This document shows, piece by piece, positions 33,223 through 45,811 of a stretch of 64,000 nt of DNA. Source of the stretch: Allacma fusca (Eukaryota > Arthropoda > Collembola > Symphypleona > Sminthuridae); the NCBI GenBank assembly GCA_947179485.1, contig OX359245.1, positions 33,467,067 to 33,531,066 of the forward strand, given 5' to 3'. Under the pieces are notes generated by a model. It searched no databases and had not been told where the DNA came from. It worked only from the letters and a program-made list of their open reading frames with translations. Position 1 is the first letter of the stretch, and each line of letters begins with the position of its first letter. Position numbers and translations under genes: made by a program.

Positions 33223-33689
33223 ATCGAGAAAATGACATGAATATCCTACAATCAACAATGAATCAATTTAACAAGTTATTTTTATTCTTTGCCGACTTAC
33301 TTTGGGAACGCCTAGCTTTAACTGGGACAAAATCCATGGAAATCAACAACGGTATTTAGTTCATGGGACCTGTCACTTAAAATATACTATGAATGTAATC
33401 ACCAAAGAAGCGAAATTTGCTGGCATCATATGTTGGTATTATCCAAACGACAAATACCAGTTTATCAACCCGGCTCATGCAAAAAAAATTCCCAAAAACA
33501 TAATGTACACATAATGTTATAACACTGATTAATAAAAGTACTTGTGCTAAACCAGAATGTTAAACACGGTTTGGTTTTCGTAATCGGCAAAATGAAAAAA
33601 TTGTTGGGATAATTTTCAACATGGAAAGGAGTAATTAAAATGAAAGCAGAAAAGTAACTGGGCACAATATTCACTTGCTGTGAGTAGGA

Positions 33690-33924
33690 TGGATACCAGC
33701 GGGAGTTTGGTGATGCGTACGAATAGAAGGTTAATTTGCAGAAATGTAGGGTTGAGTACTGCCAATATTGTTTTTCTTTCTTCTGTGTACAAAAGTATCA
33801 GATTGAGATGGAGACGGAAAGAGTGGAGTCTTACATAGTAGCAAGTAAAGTTACAAGATGATACACGCGAGTCAGATTCCGAGTGTGTGGAGGGAAGTTA
33901 GTTTATATACATCTGGCTGTAACA
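33690..33924 (-). mobile_element. Solo LTR, 235 bp
   Basis: The segment begins tggataccag, ends ggctgtaaca (TG...CA), and is flanked by the direct repeat tagga (33,685-33,689 / 33,925-33,929). On the minus strand, about 20 bp from its start, there is tatataaacta, a TATA-like box. Size, ends and 5-bp duplication fit a solo LTR of another Gypsy-like family, left after recombination of a full element. Confidence 0.65.
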
Positions 33925-33929
33925 TAGGA

Positions 33930-35055
33930 AAGGTACAGAATAATCTTAGTACTTTCTTAGTGCTTCTTTTACATTTGAGCTCATGTTTCAGAACTAATAC
34001 CTATCAGAATAAACTTGGTCCAAGCCAATAAATAACATAATATTCAGCCCGTGGCTGAGCTTGTAACCGTTGACAGCAGGTTTCTCTTATGATATAAAAA
34101 ATTTTTAAAACTTTAAAATTTAATGAAAAATGATAAACGTGTTGACACAGGGTCCAAAGAGTTACAAAGTCAAGACACCTAGGAAGGGAAGGAAAAATTC
34201 TTAGGTAATGCCGTGGATGCAAAAACAAACTAGCCGGTAACAGGAATACAAATATTACTGACGAATATTGTTTAATATGACTAAGGCTATAAGGACCCCA
34301 TCATAAAGAATTCTTTCATACTAGGGTACGTTATGGTTGCACATAACGCTGAAAATATTTTCTAGAAACAATTTCATCACAGGGAAGATTATAAATTATA
34401 GAGTTTCATAAATATCCTGGCAAACTCACGGTCGTTTCATTTGCCCAACAGGTCGATTCAAACGCAGCGGGTGATTCGGCGAAAAACAATTAGTAGTTAT
34501 ATAAATAGATTCCTGAAAACTCAAACTCTTCGCAATATGCGACTATCGGTCGACACGATCTGAACAGTTACAACAATTAACAAAATTCCAAGCGTATAAT
34601 CGTATTCAGTAATTATACATACTCCGAATTTAAAAAAAAACATTTTGCTATCGAAATTAATTTGTGCACGTACGGATATATGAGATTGGATATGATGGAT
34701 GTGACAAAACATTTATTATTGGAAATACAGCTTGGTGGAAATAACAATTTAATGTAAGCAACATATCAGAGTACAGTTGGCACAAGCGTGTCCTTCCAAT
34801 TTCTGTTCATACATACATATATATTTTCACGTATTTATACGTGATCTCATATAGCTTATAGAGGCCACACGAATGATCCAATCTCCTTCAAAACACTAGG
34901 ATTTTTGCAATTGATCTATGATCTAATCATCCGTTACTAAAAATGTTCATTTGCCTTGTTCCATTTGCTAGGCAATTTTAAACCACGACATTCGTATTAG
35001 GAGTTTTTATCTACACTTAGCCCCTAAAAAATTCTACGGATGTTAGTGCCATCAG
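33930..35055. other. Intergenic with the second copy of the D/E marker segment
   Basis: No gene is recognised. About 34,565-34,860 repeats the segment at 29,865-30,115 (see there). The rest is unstructured. Confidence 0.45.
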
Positions 35056-36300
35056 TTACCCGAAAACCTCCAAGGGTTTATGATTTGGCAACCCCCCGTA
35101 CCATTCTGGAATCTGGTCCCGAGGCAAGTGCTTCAAAAGTTTAGGTTTCCAAATTTCTTTATTGGTACCGTAGACCTCTACCGAATTAGCCAATTGTCCC
35201 AAAAGAGGACTTCCCAGTTGCCATATTCTCTCGGCTAAAACATTTGCTGAAAACATTAGACCAATAATTAAATACCGATCAGTGATTACACCGAGAATAC
35301 AGAAACTGCTAAGATGCATTTTGAAAATAAAATTTTACTTATTTAGTAAACAACTACCATTCACAATCCACCCCTGCTTCAATGTTCCACTTCGGATTAA
35401 TTGCTCAAATCGTACAAATTTAGAAATCAGAAACTGGACAGCTGTAAATAGGAACATATTATAGTACAAGCTACATATGTACATCTTTCGTCAAATTTTG
35501 AAAAAAGTTCCACAGATTTGATTGACAAAGTACAGTTACTTTTCACGTGACCAGCTTGGCGAATATTAAATCCATCCATATCGCCAATGAAAATAAACTG
35601 TTTTCCAGTGGAATTTAGCCCTGAGTCTCTAAATGTAAGAAACATCTTGTCTATGAAAATATCCATAGCATCGTACTGCCTTCCACCTTGCTCCACGTAT
35701 TTCCTCATGTCCCATTTCCCACCCTCAAATATCCAAACTAAACAAAAACACAATATTTTGTAAATACTATGAGTTAAGACAAGATTTTTCGATAATAAAT
35801 ATACTATAGGAGGTAGGAAATAAATTTGATTCTTGGCATACTTGGAGCCCCCTCTTCGTCATATCCACTGAGATAGTATGGAAATTCTTCTTGGATTTCC
35901 GTTGGTACATCAAATGCAAAAATTTCCTAGGCAGGCAAATAAAAAAAACCAAATAAAAGCTGAAAATTTTCGGAATGAAAATGAAAATAATTACGTTACA
36001 TTGGTGTAAAGTAATAAATTGAGTTTAAGAATACAGAATGCTTAACGAGAATCGTTCTTAAATTTATTCAACAACAGCACCATCCAAAATGGTCAGTATT
36101 ACTGTAGAACCATCGTTTCAGAACTTTGTCGTTTTGTTTTGGATTTAATAAATATTTTCTGGAAAGAAATGATAGGCTAAGGACAGCCAAATATCATCTT
36201 CCCAATACAACTTTAAATTCTTTACCGAATCTGGCAAATTGCTGGGAGCAACAGTAATCACAGTGGAAACTGCCAGCATAAACAGCCCGAATCTATCCAT
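35056..36300 (-). CDS. Gene E: secreted CRAL-TRIO (SEC14-like) protein
   Basis: Exons: complement(35056..35246, 35358..35441, 35540..35737, 35842..35926, 36226..36300), 210 aa, phases 0,1,1,1. The signal peptide is MDRFGLFMLAVSTVITVA, then PSNLPDS; the Pro removes the NLT sequon seen in B, C and D. Exon 2 has EFPYYLSGYDEEGAP; exon 3 EGGKWDMRKYVEQGGRQYDA, NST, and GDMDGFNIRQAGHVK; exon 4 VQFLISKFVRFEQLIRSG; exon 5 VYGTNKEIWKPKLLKHLP and DQIPEWYGG, ending LEVFG. A TATA-like tataaa lies about 80 bp upstream (36,378-36,383). The 5' region is duplicated at 0.64-1.25 kb beside a broken exon 1. Confidence 0.88.
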
Positions 36301-37765
36301 TTTCGGGAAAATTGATTTCTTTACTGTTTATTATTAAGTAACTACGTAAAGCGCATGCAGTTTATGGCACAATAACGTTTATAATGCTAGGACGCTCCAG
36401 CTGGGACCAATCTCCACAAATCAAATTGCAACTGCATCAAAACTCATCATGCATCTCAGCCACAGCTCCCAAAAATTTCAGAAAAAAAAACTGCATTGAA
36501 ACCCATCAAACATAAAAATGCAACAGATTCCCAGCGTTAATAACCTATCGTGTTTTGAATGTAATTATAGTTAGCCCACACGCTATTTTCATCATGGCAC
36601 GTTGCAGGTTAACCCATATCTTCGAAATAATCGAACACAGAAGGTCTTTTTCATTGGGCAATCTTACACACACCGCCATATAAAAAAACAAGTGGGATTC
36701 CCGGTCCGGGTTCTGAAATGAAGTCATCACTGTAATATTAGAGGATAAAACAGACTTTAACATCTTACAGTATTTCAAGAAAAATTATAGATACAAGATA
36801 TGTAATTAAAAAAGTAATTATCAGTATGTCCTTAGGAACAATTGCGTACAACTTTAAAAATCCAATGAGAAATAGTATGTCATAGTTGGTCAGGTGTTAT
36901 TATTGTTAGTGAGTGCAATGAGAAGATTCATAGATGTGGAAAGACACGCAAACATCTCACGAGCCACCCTGGTTGTGTGAAAAGGAGATAATCATCTTTA
37001 CGTCAGTTATTATTTCCAGAGCACGCAAAACATTATGTATCCCTTTGGATACATAAAGCACAATTAGGAGTAACAAAAAGTGAAAATAAACTCCCCTGCG
37101 AATTATTATGTAACTCTGCTTCTATTAAGTAGCCGTATCAATAATGTATTTCTCACTTTGGTACAGGGTATATGCAATCATTTCCCAATATTTTTGTTGC
37201 TTACTTTATTGTATAATTATTTATTATATGTGATCTGTATAATAAATAACACAGCGACTCTATGTTAGTGACTAGGTTTTGCTCTACTCTAATTATTGTT
37301 AATATTTAATTAATCTGCCTTATAGAAATTAATAAGTGAAAAGTCCTTGTCCAAGAATCCACATGTAAACCATATATTCTTAATGCAATTCTTATGAATG
37401 TGACAAATAATCTACTTTTTAAGGATGTATCGCAAATGTTACAATCAAAATGTGCAAACAAATAATTATTTAATACAAAGATATTTTTCTGTAGGGTGAA
37501 AATAGCATACGTAAATATCTATATGTATACAGATTGAGGAAAAATGATGCAAAATCATTCGAGCGTTCAATTAAAAGTTACATGGATTGCGTAATTTTCA
37601 CAACAAACAAAAACAACCTGAAACGACCACTTCAATGTATCCATTATCCTCTTTGCTCACTGGAGAAATTGCAAGTGAAATCAGTTGTACAAACAAATAC
37701 ACTTTACAGGAAACGTACTATTCCCATCAGAAAATACTGATCCAGTCAACAAAACAAGCTTCCTG
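36301..37765. other. Upstream region of gene E and A/T-rich spacer
   Basis: 36,301-36,790 is the gene E promoter region, duplicated at 740-1245. From 36.8 to 37.77 kb I see no gene or repeat. Confidence 0.45.
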
Positions 37766-38035
37766 TAGTGATGCCAATGGTCTGGTCTGATCCAGATTTT
37801 ATAAAACTGGTCTGGTTCAAAGCTCAGACCAGAACATTTTTTCTGGTACGGTTTGTCGGACCAGGCCATTAGTCTGATCCAGTCCTTCGGAACTAAGGCT
37901 TCTATTGGGGACAAATTCCGTCCCGTCCCGAAATTCTCAGGACAAAAAAGGTTCGTCCCGATTCCGCAGTGAAATAACATGGGGACAAAATGTTTGACCC
38001 GAAACTGTCCGGATGGCGATCCCGTCTCAAACAGA
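37766..38035. mobile_element. Two word-repeat fragments (ctggtctgatccag and gggac types)
   Basis: A hAT-like left end TAGTGATGCCAATGG at 37,766 is followed by the words ctggtctg and ccag on both strands to about 37,885. Directly after, 37,895-38,035 repeats gggac/gtccc words (attccgtcccgtcccgaaa). No right ends or target duplications were found. They look like two truncated elements side by side. Confidence 0.4.
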
Positions 38036-38159
38036 AGTCCTGCTCCTACGTTTCACATATATTTGCTATATATTCTGCATACGAAAGCTCAAAGAGACAT
38101 TAAGAAATTGGTAGCGTATTGGAGAGAATTTATTAGTACTTGACATTCAAAATGCATTA

Positions 38160-38460
38160 GCTTGAAGCCAGTGTCAGTCATGGCCAAATATTTAGCGTAC
38201 TTTATAGCGTACTACGTATTGGCTGTAAAGCAATTTTTAATCATCAAACTTCAAATTATTTCTCTACATTAATTTTTAGAAGGAATTCAGAAGCACGTTA
38301 TGCTTCCGGAGAAAACTATGACAAAAGAATGAGTACATTTACGAACATTCCATTTTTATCTTGATTGATTACGGTACTAAAAAGGTCACTTAAATACAGG
38401 CACATTTAAAACTTAATAATACAAGTTTTACTATTTCATATATTTTATGTGTTTGGGGAC
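38160..38460. repeat. Diverged copy of the gene G upstream segment
   Basis: Phrases such as aatttttagaaggaattcag, caaaagaatgagtaca and acggtactaaaaaggtcact match 44,440-44,680, 58,320-58,500 and 59,440-59,640. It is an older, diverged copy of the 5' flank of the G/H type genes. No exon follows it. Confidence 0.5.
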
Positions 38461-38730
38461 GGTGGACGAATTTTTCGTTTGCTACGGGCCTCGTAATGTC
38501 TTCCTGGAGTAAGATTCTTTGGTCATATCCGTGAGAGATATAACTAACTAGATGAAATTCGTTATGATATTGGGGTTTTTAGCTTTCATATCAGTTGATA
38601 ACAAACTCTCTTCACTCCAATAGATGATAAAAGAAATATTTTAAGATTGTAATTATCTCCGAGATAGTTTGATTTATGGATTAATTTTTGAAGATGCTAA
38701 TAATTCGTAGATTTTGTTTCCTGTTCATCG

Positions 38731-39163
38731 TTTCTGAGCCGTACCAAAACATGGACTCGTTTTCTGGAACCGAAAAAAATCACATTTCTGTCCCCGAAAC
38801 CGGAACCGGTATGTTCGAGTCCGGGACATTTTTGCCTTCCCAGAACCGATCCGGAAAATAAAACTGTTTGCCGAACCGGTTCCATTCCGAAAAGGCAGAA
38901 AATGTATAGGATTCCTTCTTATCGACGTCAAAATTGTGTCGCCTGTTCAAAGGATAGTTGACAAATGCTTCACAAATGCATGTTTTGCGTTTTCATACGA
39001 AACGGCAGCTTTAATAAGCCCTTCCCGAAAACTTTCGGTTTTGAATTTCGTACCCGAAACCGGACCAAAATTTAACGGTTCTTTAAACCGTTGACCCAAA
39101 ACCGTACCGGAACCAAAACCGAACAGGAACCTCGGGAATTCCCGATACCGAACAGAAACACTA
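38731..39163. mobile_element. hAT-like MITE, accggttcc family, copy 1
   Basis: Perfect 8-bp target duplication GTTCATCG (38,723-38,730 / 39,164-39,171). The right end is CGAACAGAAACACTA; the left end starts TTTCTGAGCCGTACC and lacks the outermost TAGTG found in copy 2 at 60,021. The interior is filled with aaccggaaccg-type words on both strands. It is 433 bp with no coding capacity; overlapping ORFs are artefacts of the words. Confidence 0.87.
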
Positions 39164-39570
39164 GTTCATCGTCTCAAGTGTGCTGGGAAATTCTTCAAAC
39201 TTTATTAAAAAATATTCATGTGGCTTCTCAAACATCATTAAATTAACGGACGAGGGACGTAATTGTGGATGTTGCCATCAAAATCTCACGACGGTTGGAT
39301 TGCAATGGGTGAGTACCTCGTGCAAATAAGTTTGCAGACCTCTGGAAATGCATGTAAATTGAAGGAATTGGGTTTTACGTCAAGTATAACCTGCCTAATT
39401 GATGCTATTTACAATAGTATCATCCTAGTTTCTTAAGAGCTCCATAGGTTTGAGCAATCAGAGTTCAACAGAGCGACACAGAGAGAGAAATAGCATTTGT
39501 ATCAACAAACGCCACGAGTAAACACTTCCGCCGCAGTGTATCAGAACAAATTTTTGAGTTCAAAGGACTT

Positions 39571-40020
39571 CGGAGGTCACAGCTAGGTCATCGTGTCACT
39601 AAATGGAACAAAACTTCACAGGCAACTTATGTGGGATTAAACTAAACGTTCTAGTCTATTTGCTGGCAATTCGAATAATTTTTAGGAACCGAATCCGGTA
39701 TGGATAAGGTATTTACCTCGGAGGTCACAGCTGGGTCATCGTGTCACCAAATGGAACCAAACTTGACAGGCAACTTATCTGGGCTTAAACTAAAAGTTCT
39801 AGTCTATTTGCGGGCAATTCGAATGATTTTAAGGCACCAAATCCGGTATGGGTAAGGTATTGACCTCGGAGGTCACAGCTGGGTCATCGTGTCACAAACT
39901 GGAACCAAACTCGGCACACGTTGAATATATGTCTAACGAAAGCCCTAGTTCTAATCTGGGCCAGTTTCATCTGCGTTTAGAATATGAAACCGGTATCGGC
40001 GTTCTTTGACCTCTTGAGGT
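39571..40020. repeat. Minisatellite, 148-bp period
   Basis: The motif cggaggtcacagct recurs at 39,571, 39,719 and 39,867 (exactly 148 bp apart), and a degenerate start (cttgaggtcag) at about 40,013. Units share cgtgtcac(c/t)aaatggaacc and ctagtctatttg. The third unit is diverged in its second half. The array ends about 375 bp upstream of the gene F start codon. Confidence 0.85.
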
Positions 40021-40394
40021 CAGTATCTTGGAAAGTTGAGGTCATATCTCGCTGAAATTTTTTTTACACGTTATTTAATTTTTATTCTTGCCATTTTTGA
40101 AGTTATATTGCTAATTTTCACGGTTTGAAATTTTTGGTACCCCTAGAGCCCCCCCTCATTTTTCGGTAACTTTAACCCGGGATATCTCCGAATCCTGCAT
40201 TACGATTTCTTTGGGCCAATTATCAAAAATGATCTACTCTTCAAGGTGAACCCTCCAGTAATTTTCTTATCGAGATCGAACAGGAGGCATATTCTCGTAA
40301 GGATTGTGCGATGTCCTTCTAATAAACTGTCTCACAAATAACGTGAAATTAGACAATTGTGTTTTGTCATTTTTAGTTCGAAATTTGCTCAACG

Positions 40395-41425
40395 ATGAGT
40401 ATCATTACTCAATTTGTAATAACTCTTTTTTGTGCCAGCGTTGTCGCTGCCCATAACTTGATGGAAAAAGTAAAAGTCCTGAATTTTTGCATTTTTGAGG
40501 TTTGTGTTTTAAATTTAAATTTTAACTGGAATTTCATAAATTTCTCCTTATTTTAGGAAATTTTGCAGTTCGTTGTTCCAAATGAAATCCAGGAGGATGC
40601 ACCGTATGCTCTCAGTGGTTATGATGAAGATGGGTCTCCGAGTAAGTCAAACCCGAGTAAAGTTTTGGAACCATTGAAATCCCAAATCCACATTCAATTT
40701 TATGAGCGGTTTAAATTATTTTTTCAGTTTGGCTCATTGAGTTGGGAGAATGGGAAATGAGGAAATATGCAGAGATGGGTGGCAAAATGTACGATGCATT
40801 GCAAATCCATACCGACAAAATGCTACTAAATGTTAAGGAGTCTGGGTTGAACTCCCCAACAAAACAATTATTCGCAATTACAGATGTGGGTGGGTTCAAT
40901 ATTCGACAAGCAGGAGATCCTAAAAGTAGCAGATTTACTTAAATCTATAACTATAACTTTAAATAATTATGAAACTTTTGTGAAATAATAAACTCTAAGA
41001 AATAATGCTTTGATTTGTCAGCCGTACAATTTGTGTTGAGACTAATGCAGAAAGTAGAAGAATTCGGGCGGCAGAAGTTACTAAAGCAAGGTTGGATTGT
41101 GAACGGTGAGTTTCTAACACAAAATATGTAACCACTGAGATTTGGCTAGCTCAATCCACTGCATAGAAAAGAGTCTAATGAAGCTTGCCTAGACAATAGT
41201 TAGAACCCTAATTTCGACCATTATTGTTTTCCAGCAAATACGTTATTTGAGGGTGTTTGGAGACTGAGTACGCCACTTTTGGGACAAAAGGGGGATGCTT
41301 TTGAACTTTATACAAACAATAAAGATTTATGGTTGCCCAAAATATTGAAAGTCTTGCCAAGGGATCAACTCCCAGAAAAATACGGGGGTCCTCCAAGTTA
41401 TAAACCAGTCAAACAGTTTGGATAG
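40395..41425 (+). CDS. Gene F: secreted CRAL-TRIO (SEC14-like) protein
   Basis: Exons: 40395..40469, 40557..40641, 40728..40925, 41022..41105, 41235..41425; 210 aa, phases 0,1,1,1. The signal peptide is MSIITQFVITLFCASVVA, then AHNLMEK. Exon 2 has APYALSGYDEDGSP; exon 3 LGEWEMRKYAEMGGKMYDAL and TDVGGFNIRQAGDPK; exon 4 VQFVLRLMQKVEEFGRQK; exon 5 LYTNNKDLWLPKILKVLP and DQLPEKYGG, with the tail YKPVKQFG. It keeps the full C-terminal tail like A-E although it lies on the other strand, so it is intermediate between A-E and G/H. The NST sequon is replaced by NSP. Its 3' end converges with gene J about 90 bp away. Confidence 0.87.
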
Positions 41426-41511
41426 GTAGGAATTCTATACAGGGTAAATACGCTTTGTGTTTTTTTATTAAAAAAACTTGTTTGAGTATTACATAGTATC
41501 TTTACTTACAA

Positions 41512-42763
41512 TCAAGAGACATTGCTTGTAGTTTCTGTAACCTTCTGGATAAATAATTAGAGCAACATAAATACTGTATATGCAATTAAAACGACGTATG
41601 AGATTTGCAGATAATATTCTCTAAGTGAGTAACCATGTAAAGGAAATAATGATTTTTAACGATAGTATTTCCGGAATACAAAATAATAGTAATGTACCAA
41701 TAAATAAATAATTGTTAAGCATAAAATAGTAGACTACCTTCGCAAAAGACGACTCCTCCATGACAGCATGCGGTTTCGAATTTATTTCAGACTTAAGTCT
41801 ACAAACAATTGTTTGTACTTTTTTAAAGACTTCAAGGAGAGACACTTCAACGCAGTAAACTTGCTTGGGCACAAGCTCAGATTTTTCATAAATGCAATGC
41901 CTCTCCGACGAACACAGATTGCTGCAATATTTAAAATTAAATTAAAATCAATTATTAAGCCTGACACTCCAAAAAAGTATTACGGACAAAAAATAAAAAT
42001 TCAGTAAATTACTACCGAATTCATCGACCAGGTAAAAGGAATGTGCCAATTTTCAGAAGGAAAAATGTTCTGTCTAAAGCAGCTTTTTTGGGTAAAAACC
42101 AGCATGGCCAGCCGGACGTTCCAAACCCAGTAATCAGACGTTGATATGTTTTAGATACATAAAATCCACTTCGGTTTGGTCCAATGAAGTATAGCCACAA
42201 CCAAAACAGAAATCACAGCCGGAATTACCTTATAATCATGGGCGAGCTGTGTGAAGTGTTAGAATTTCAATAGAGTGCGTTATTTCCTACACTTGGTCAA
42301 CGAACTAATGTACCTAAAATGTCAGCCTTATTCATGGATGCAAAATGAAAATCATCAGTTTCGACATCAGTTAGAGAGATTATTACTAAGAATTTAATAA
42401 TTAGCAACATTTACGGCAAAATTTTTGTTACAAAGCCAAACACACCAGGCACCACAAACTCCCTAGATCCTGATTTATAGTTGCTCATGAACCCGTGACA
42501 AATGATTTTAGTTGGAGCTGAGCTGTTGAAGCCATATGCTAAAAGGTAGCGCTTTAATCCGGTGAAAATTTCTGTTTCACCAGCACAACCCATTGAGCCT
42601 CTACAAAACATATCATTATGTCATGTTATAATTTAAGCAAAACTACATTAACATTACCAAATTTTTACCTGGTGTAGAGCAAAAATGTTTTGTTGTTTCG
42701 TAAAAGCTTCTCTATTGTATTACCTTCGTGGAAAATGTAGATTTGTGCAAAACAGAGAGAGAA
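41512..42763 (-). CDS. Gene J: short lipase-like gene
   Basis: Exons proposed: complement(41512..41544, 41738..41921, 42415..42600, 42669..42763). Phases agree at every join (2, 2, 0), which supports the model. The upper two exons read IYIFHEGNTIEKLLRNNKTF, LLYTRGS and FNSSAPTKIICHGFMSN, the N-terminal part of a pancreatic-lipase-type protein (FxLYTR and the IIxHGF oxyanion region). The third exon (NLCSSERHCIYEKSEL ... ESSFAK) does not resemble lipase. The GxSxG serine motif and the rest of the triad are absent, so it is a truncated, probably non-catalytic derivative or a decaying gene. A hydrophobic FSLCFAQ stretch heads the first exon; the true start was not found. The last 11-codon exon is the least certain. 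Confidence 0.5.
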
Positions 42764-43727
42764 CTTTTGTGCTCTTTCAAAGTTCAGCACAAATGACACC
42801 TATTTCAAATTGTTAACTTCGTAAAAAGTTGTATAAATTAACTCGAAAACTTATTCTGTGATGTTATAGGCGAGACCGGAATGAAATTTAAAGAAATTCA
42901 ATTGAAATTTTAAAGTGGATATTATGTGGGATTTTATGCTTTTGATAATTAAACTGAATAATATTTGAGTGAGGAAGTTGTGACAAATATTCAAAACATG
43001 TGAGTTTATTTTTCTGATCAAGTGCATTAAATGCCACTATAATTTATCGCCGTCTTAAATTGATGTTGTGAAAAGTCAAATTACCGAGTTGCCAATTGCC
43101 TCTCTGGAATTATAGGATTAATTTTCCATGCTCCAACTCACAGTCAGCATATTATAGCTAGCTGCTCGTGTTCAAAGTCCTGTAAAGCAAGTAGCCCTCA
43201 GATTCCTCATCTGCGAGAGAGACTTCCAGCAGTGTGTCCAGAACACAACAAAATTCTCACAAACGAAGAAAATATGAAAAATATAGGCCGAAGTAGTATT
43301 AAAACATTATTAATTATTGTAGTTTAATATTGTTATTAATATAACATACACGTGACAATGGATAGCACAACATTACCTACACACACATTGTTGCACGATT
43401 TGTTGGCACAAGGAGCCCCAAAGATGGATAAAAACCTTCGAGCTTCTACAAATTCCTGCCCAAATTATTCATAATGGAAGCAATAATATTAGGTAGAAAA
43501 ACATAATTTTAGCAAGAAAACATACGACAGTGCATACCCCACGGAAATTATGGTTTGTTGCAACTTTCTGTTCTAGTCTGTAGCTCTAAAAAAAATATAC
43601 CCCTAAAGTTACATTTACCTGCTCGTCAGAAAATATCTTCGGCACAATGAAGAACCTACCCGTCTAAATATATGTGCGAACTTTAAACCTGACTCATAGG
43701 ATATAATTCCACATTTCACATACTTCA
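42764..43727. other. Intergenic, no gene recognised
   Basis: The 5' end of gene J should lie in this stretch but I could not place it. The rest is A/T-rich without signal. Confidence 0.35.
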
Positions 43728-43998
43728 AGTTCATATGACATACGAATGTAACAATAAGTAAACATGAATTGGTAGAGGTTGGAGCAGAAAATGCACTCAA
43801 ATAGTATAAAAATTTCGTGGAAACCACTTCCAAGTTTTGAACGTGATCAAGTGGGAACAAACAACCTGTTTTCGTTGAATAGTTCCACGCTTCATTAAGA
43901 CACGGGAGGTGTATTAAAGAGCATTATTTAGTGATTACAATTGAAAGCTCATTACATTGGAACTCGTGGCAGGCACGTGTAAACAATTAGCGTGAAAA
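43728..43998. repeat. Partial copy of the G/H upstream segment
   Basis: It shares gtaacaataagtaaacatga, ttttgaacgtgatcaagtgg and attaagacacggg with 44,175-44,450, 58,020-58,260 and 59,160-59,400. It is one of four closely related copies of a 5'-flank segment. No exon follows directly. Confidence 0.7.
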
Positions 43999-44703
43999 AT
44001 GCTGTTACAATTTTAATTAAATTTATTTTTATTATATTGTTTTTTTTAATTAAATTATATTTTAAAGTATTATTAAAAATAATTACAATTGAAATCGAAA
44101 ATAGAAAGTATTCGACTCCGAATTTAAATCCGTATTTTTCCAATATCCCGTCCCTGCTTCAAGTTCATATGAAATATGAATGTAACAATAAGTAAACATG
44201 AATTAGTAGAGGTTGGAGAGGAAAATGCAATCAAATGTTATTAAAATTTCGTAGAACCCCCTTCCAACTTTTGAACGTGATCAAGTGGGAACAAACTGCC
44301 TGTTTTCGTTGAAAAGTTCAGCGCGTCATTAAGACACGGGTGGTGTTTTAGAAAACATTCATTATTGCTAACCATTGAAAATGTATTACAATGGAACCCG
44401 TGGCAGGCACGGCCAGCGTGAAATTAGCTTGAAAAATGCTGTAAAATCATTTTGAATCATCAAACTTTAATTCATCTCAGTACATTAATTTTTAGACGAA
44501 ATTCTGAAGCCGAATACGCTCCCGGATAAAGCTATTACAAAAGAATGAGTACGTTTGCGAGCATCCGATTTTTATCCCGATTGTTTACGGTACTAAAAAT
44601 GTCACTTAAAAAAATCCAAGCGAGCATTTAAAAATTAATAACACACGTTTTACCATTTCATAACATGAACACTTAGTGCTCAGAAAATTCATCATCGATT
44701 CCA

Positions 44704-44713
44704 TATATAAAGG
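44704..44713 (+). promoter_or_regulatory. TATA box of gene G
   Basis: tatataaagg lies 62 bp before the ATG, at the same distance as in gene H (59,669-59,678). Just downstream an inverted repeat acttcaag...cttgaagt surrounds the likely transcription start. In the broken copy at 58.55 kb the box is mutated to tttccaaagg. Confidence 0.65.
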
Positions 44714-44774
44714 AAAGTCACTTCAAGTTTGACTTCTTGAAGTAACATCACACATACATAGGTATATAGTGGCA

Positions 44775-45811
44775 ATGCATTGGCATACGTTGTTCCTGGT
44801 GCTCCTTTGGGCCTTCAGTGGTGTGGAGTCACATAATCTCACGGAAACCGTACGATATCTATTACCTAACTGTTCCGTTTGAACGAAACGTTTATCTTTC
44901 AAAGACTATGCCAAAATTTTGTCTATTCACTAAAATTATTTCTACAGGAGGTCTTGGAGTACGAATTTCCCAAGAAAATGCAGGAGTCTTTACCCTACTA
45001 TCTCTGTGGCTACGACGGGGATAAGGCTCCAAGTGAGAACATTATTTATCTAGCAGACTTTATACTCTTCGTCAAAATCTAATACACAAGGGAATAGCCC
45101 ATACATGCTTTAATACAGGTACAAAATAATAAATAGCATATTGCAACTTTTCTAGTTTGGGTTAGGAAATTCGGCAGTTGGGACATCAGGACGTATGTGG
45201 CGGCGGGAGGCGAATCGTATGAGAAAATGGATATTTACTATGACCAATTCCTGTATCGCCTTCGAAAAAGTGCTCTGGACTCTGAAGCTAAAAAGTTTAC
45301 TATTATTGACGATCTTGAGGGTTTCGGATTCCGGCAGTCTAGTCATGTTCCAAGTAATTTAAATCGCACCAGTGTCTTAGAATAAGAAAGTCTCTTGGGA
45401 AGTATCTGCTACTTTATTCAATCCTCTCTATTTTAGCAATCGGATTCATTCTTTCAAAATTCACAAAACAAGAAGAACTTGTAGGGAAGAACATGAAAAA
45501 AGGCTGGTTACTGTACTGTGAGTAAAATTATTTAAAGTAAAATTAATTAACTTCTTGGGCATAATTTTGAAATGAGATAATTCAATTATTGTAAATTACA
45601 ACATTTAAATTAATTATTTTTAAAGATGTTTTGTTGTGTTTTAGCTAACTTTTTTTTCCGGTCAGCCTGGCAAATTTGGAAACCTCTTCTTCCAACCCTC
45701 TCACAGCTCGTTGAGGTTCACGGGAGCAAAAAGGAAACATGGGAACCCCAAATTCGTCAGTCTTTGCCTGCAGATCAATTTCCAAAACGCTACGGTGGAT
45801 CGCAGGATTAA
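44775..45811 (+). CDS. Gene G: secreted CRAL-TRIO protein, short form
   Basis: Exons: 44775..44849, 44948..45032, 45156..45353, 45437..45517, 45645..45811; 201 aa, phases 0,1,1,1. The signal peptide is MHWHTLFLVLLWAFSGVES, then HNLTET with an NLT sequon. Exon 2 has LPYYLCGYDGDKAP (Cys replaces the usual Ser); exon 3 FGSWDIRTYVAAGGESYEKM and DDLEGFGFRQSSHVP; exon 4 is one codon short (81 nt); exon 5 VHGSKKETWEPQIRQSLP, DQFPKRYGG, ending SQD. Compared with A-F it lacks the eight-residue C-terminal tail. With H it forms a distinct subfamily. Its function is as for the family, inferred. Confidence 0.88.

Noticed and set aside
33302..33514. Plus-strand ORF ending NPAHAKKIPKNIMYT
   Set aside because: It reads like protein but starts with TTG, has no clear splice partners and no recognised domain; chance cannot be excluded.
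43992..44195. Paired ORFs on both strands in A/T-rich DNA
   Set aside because: They result from low-complexity aatttta sequence.
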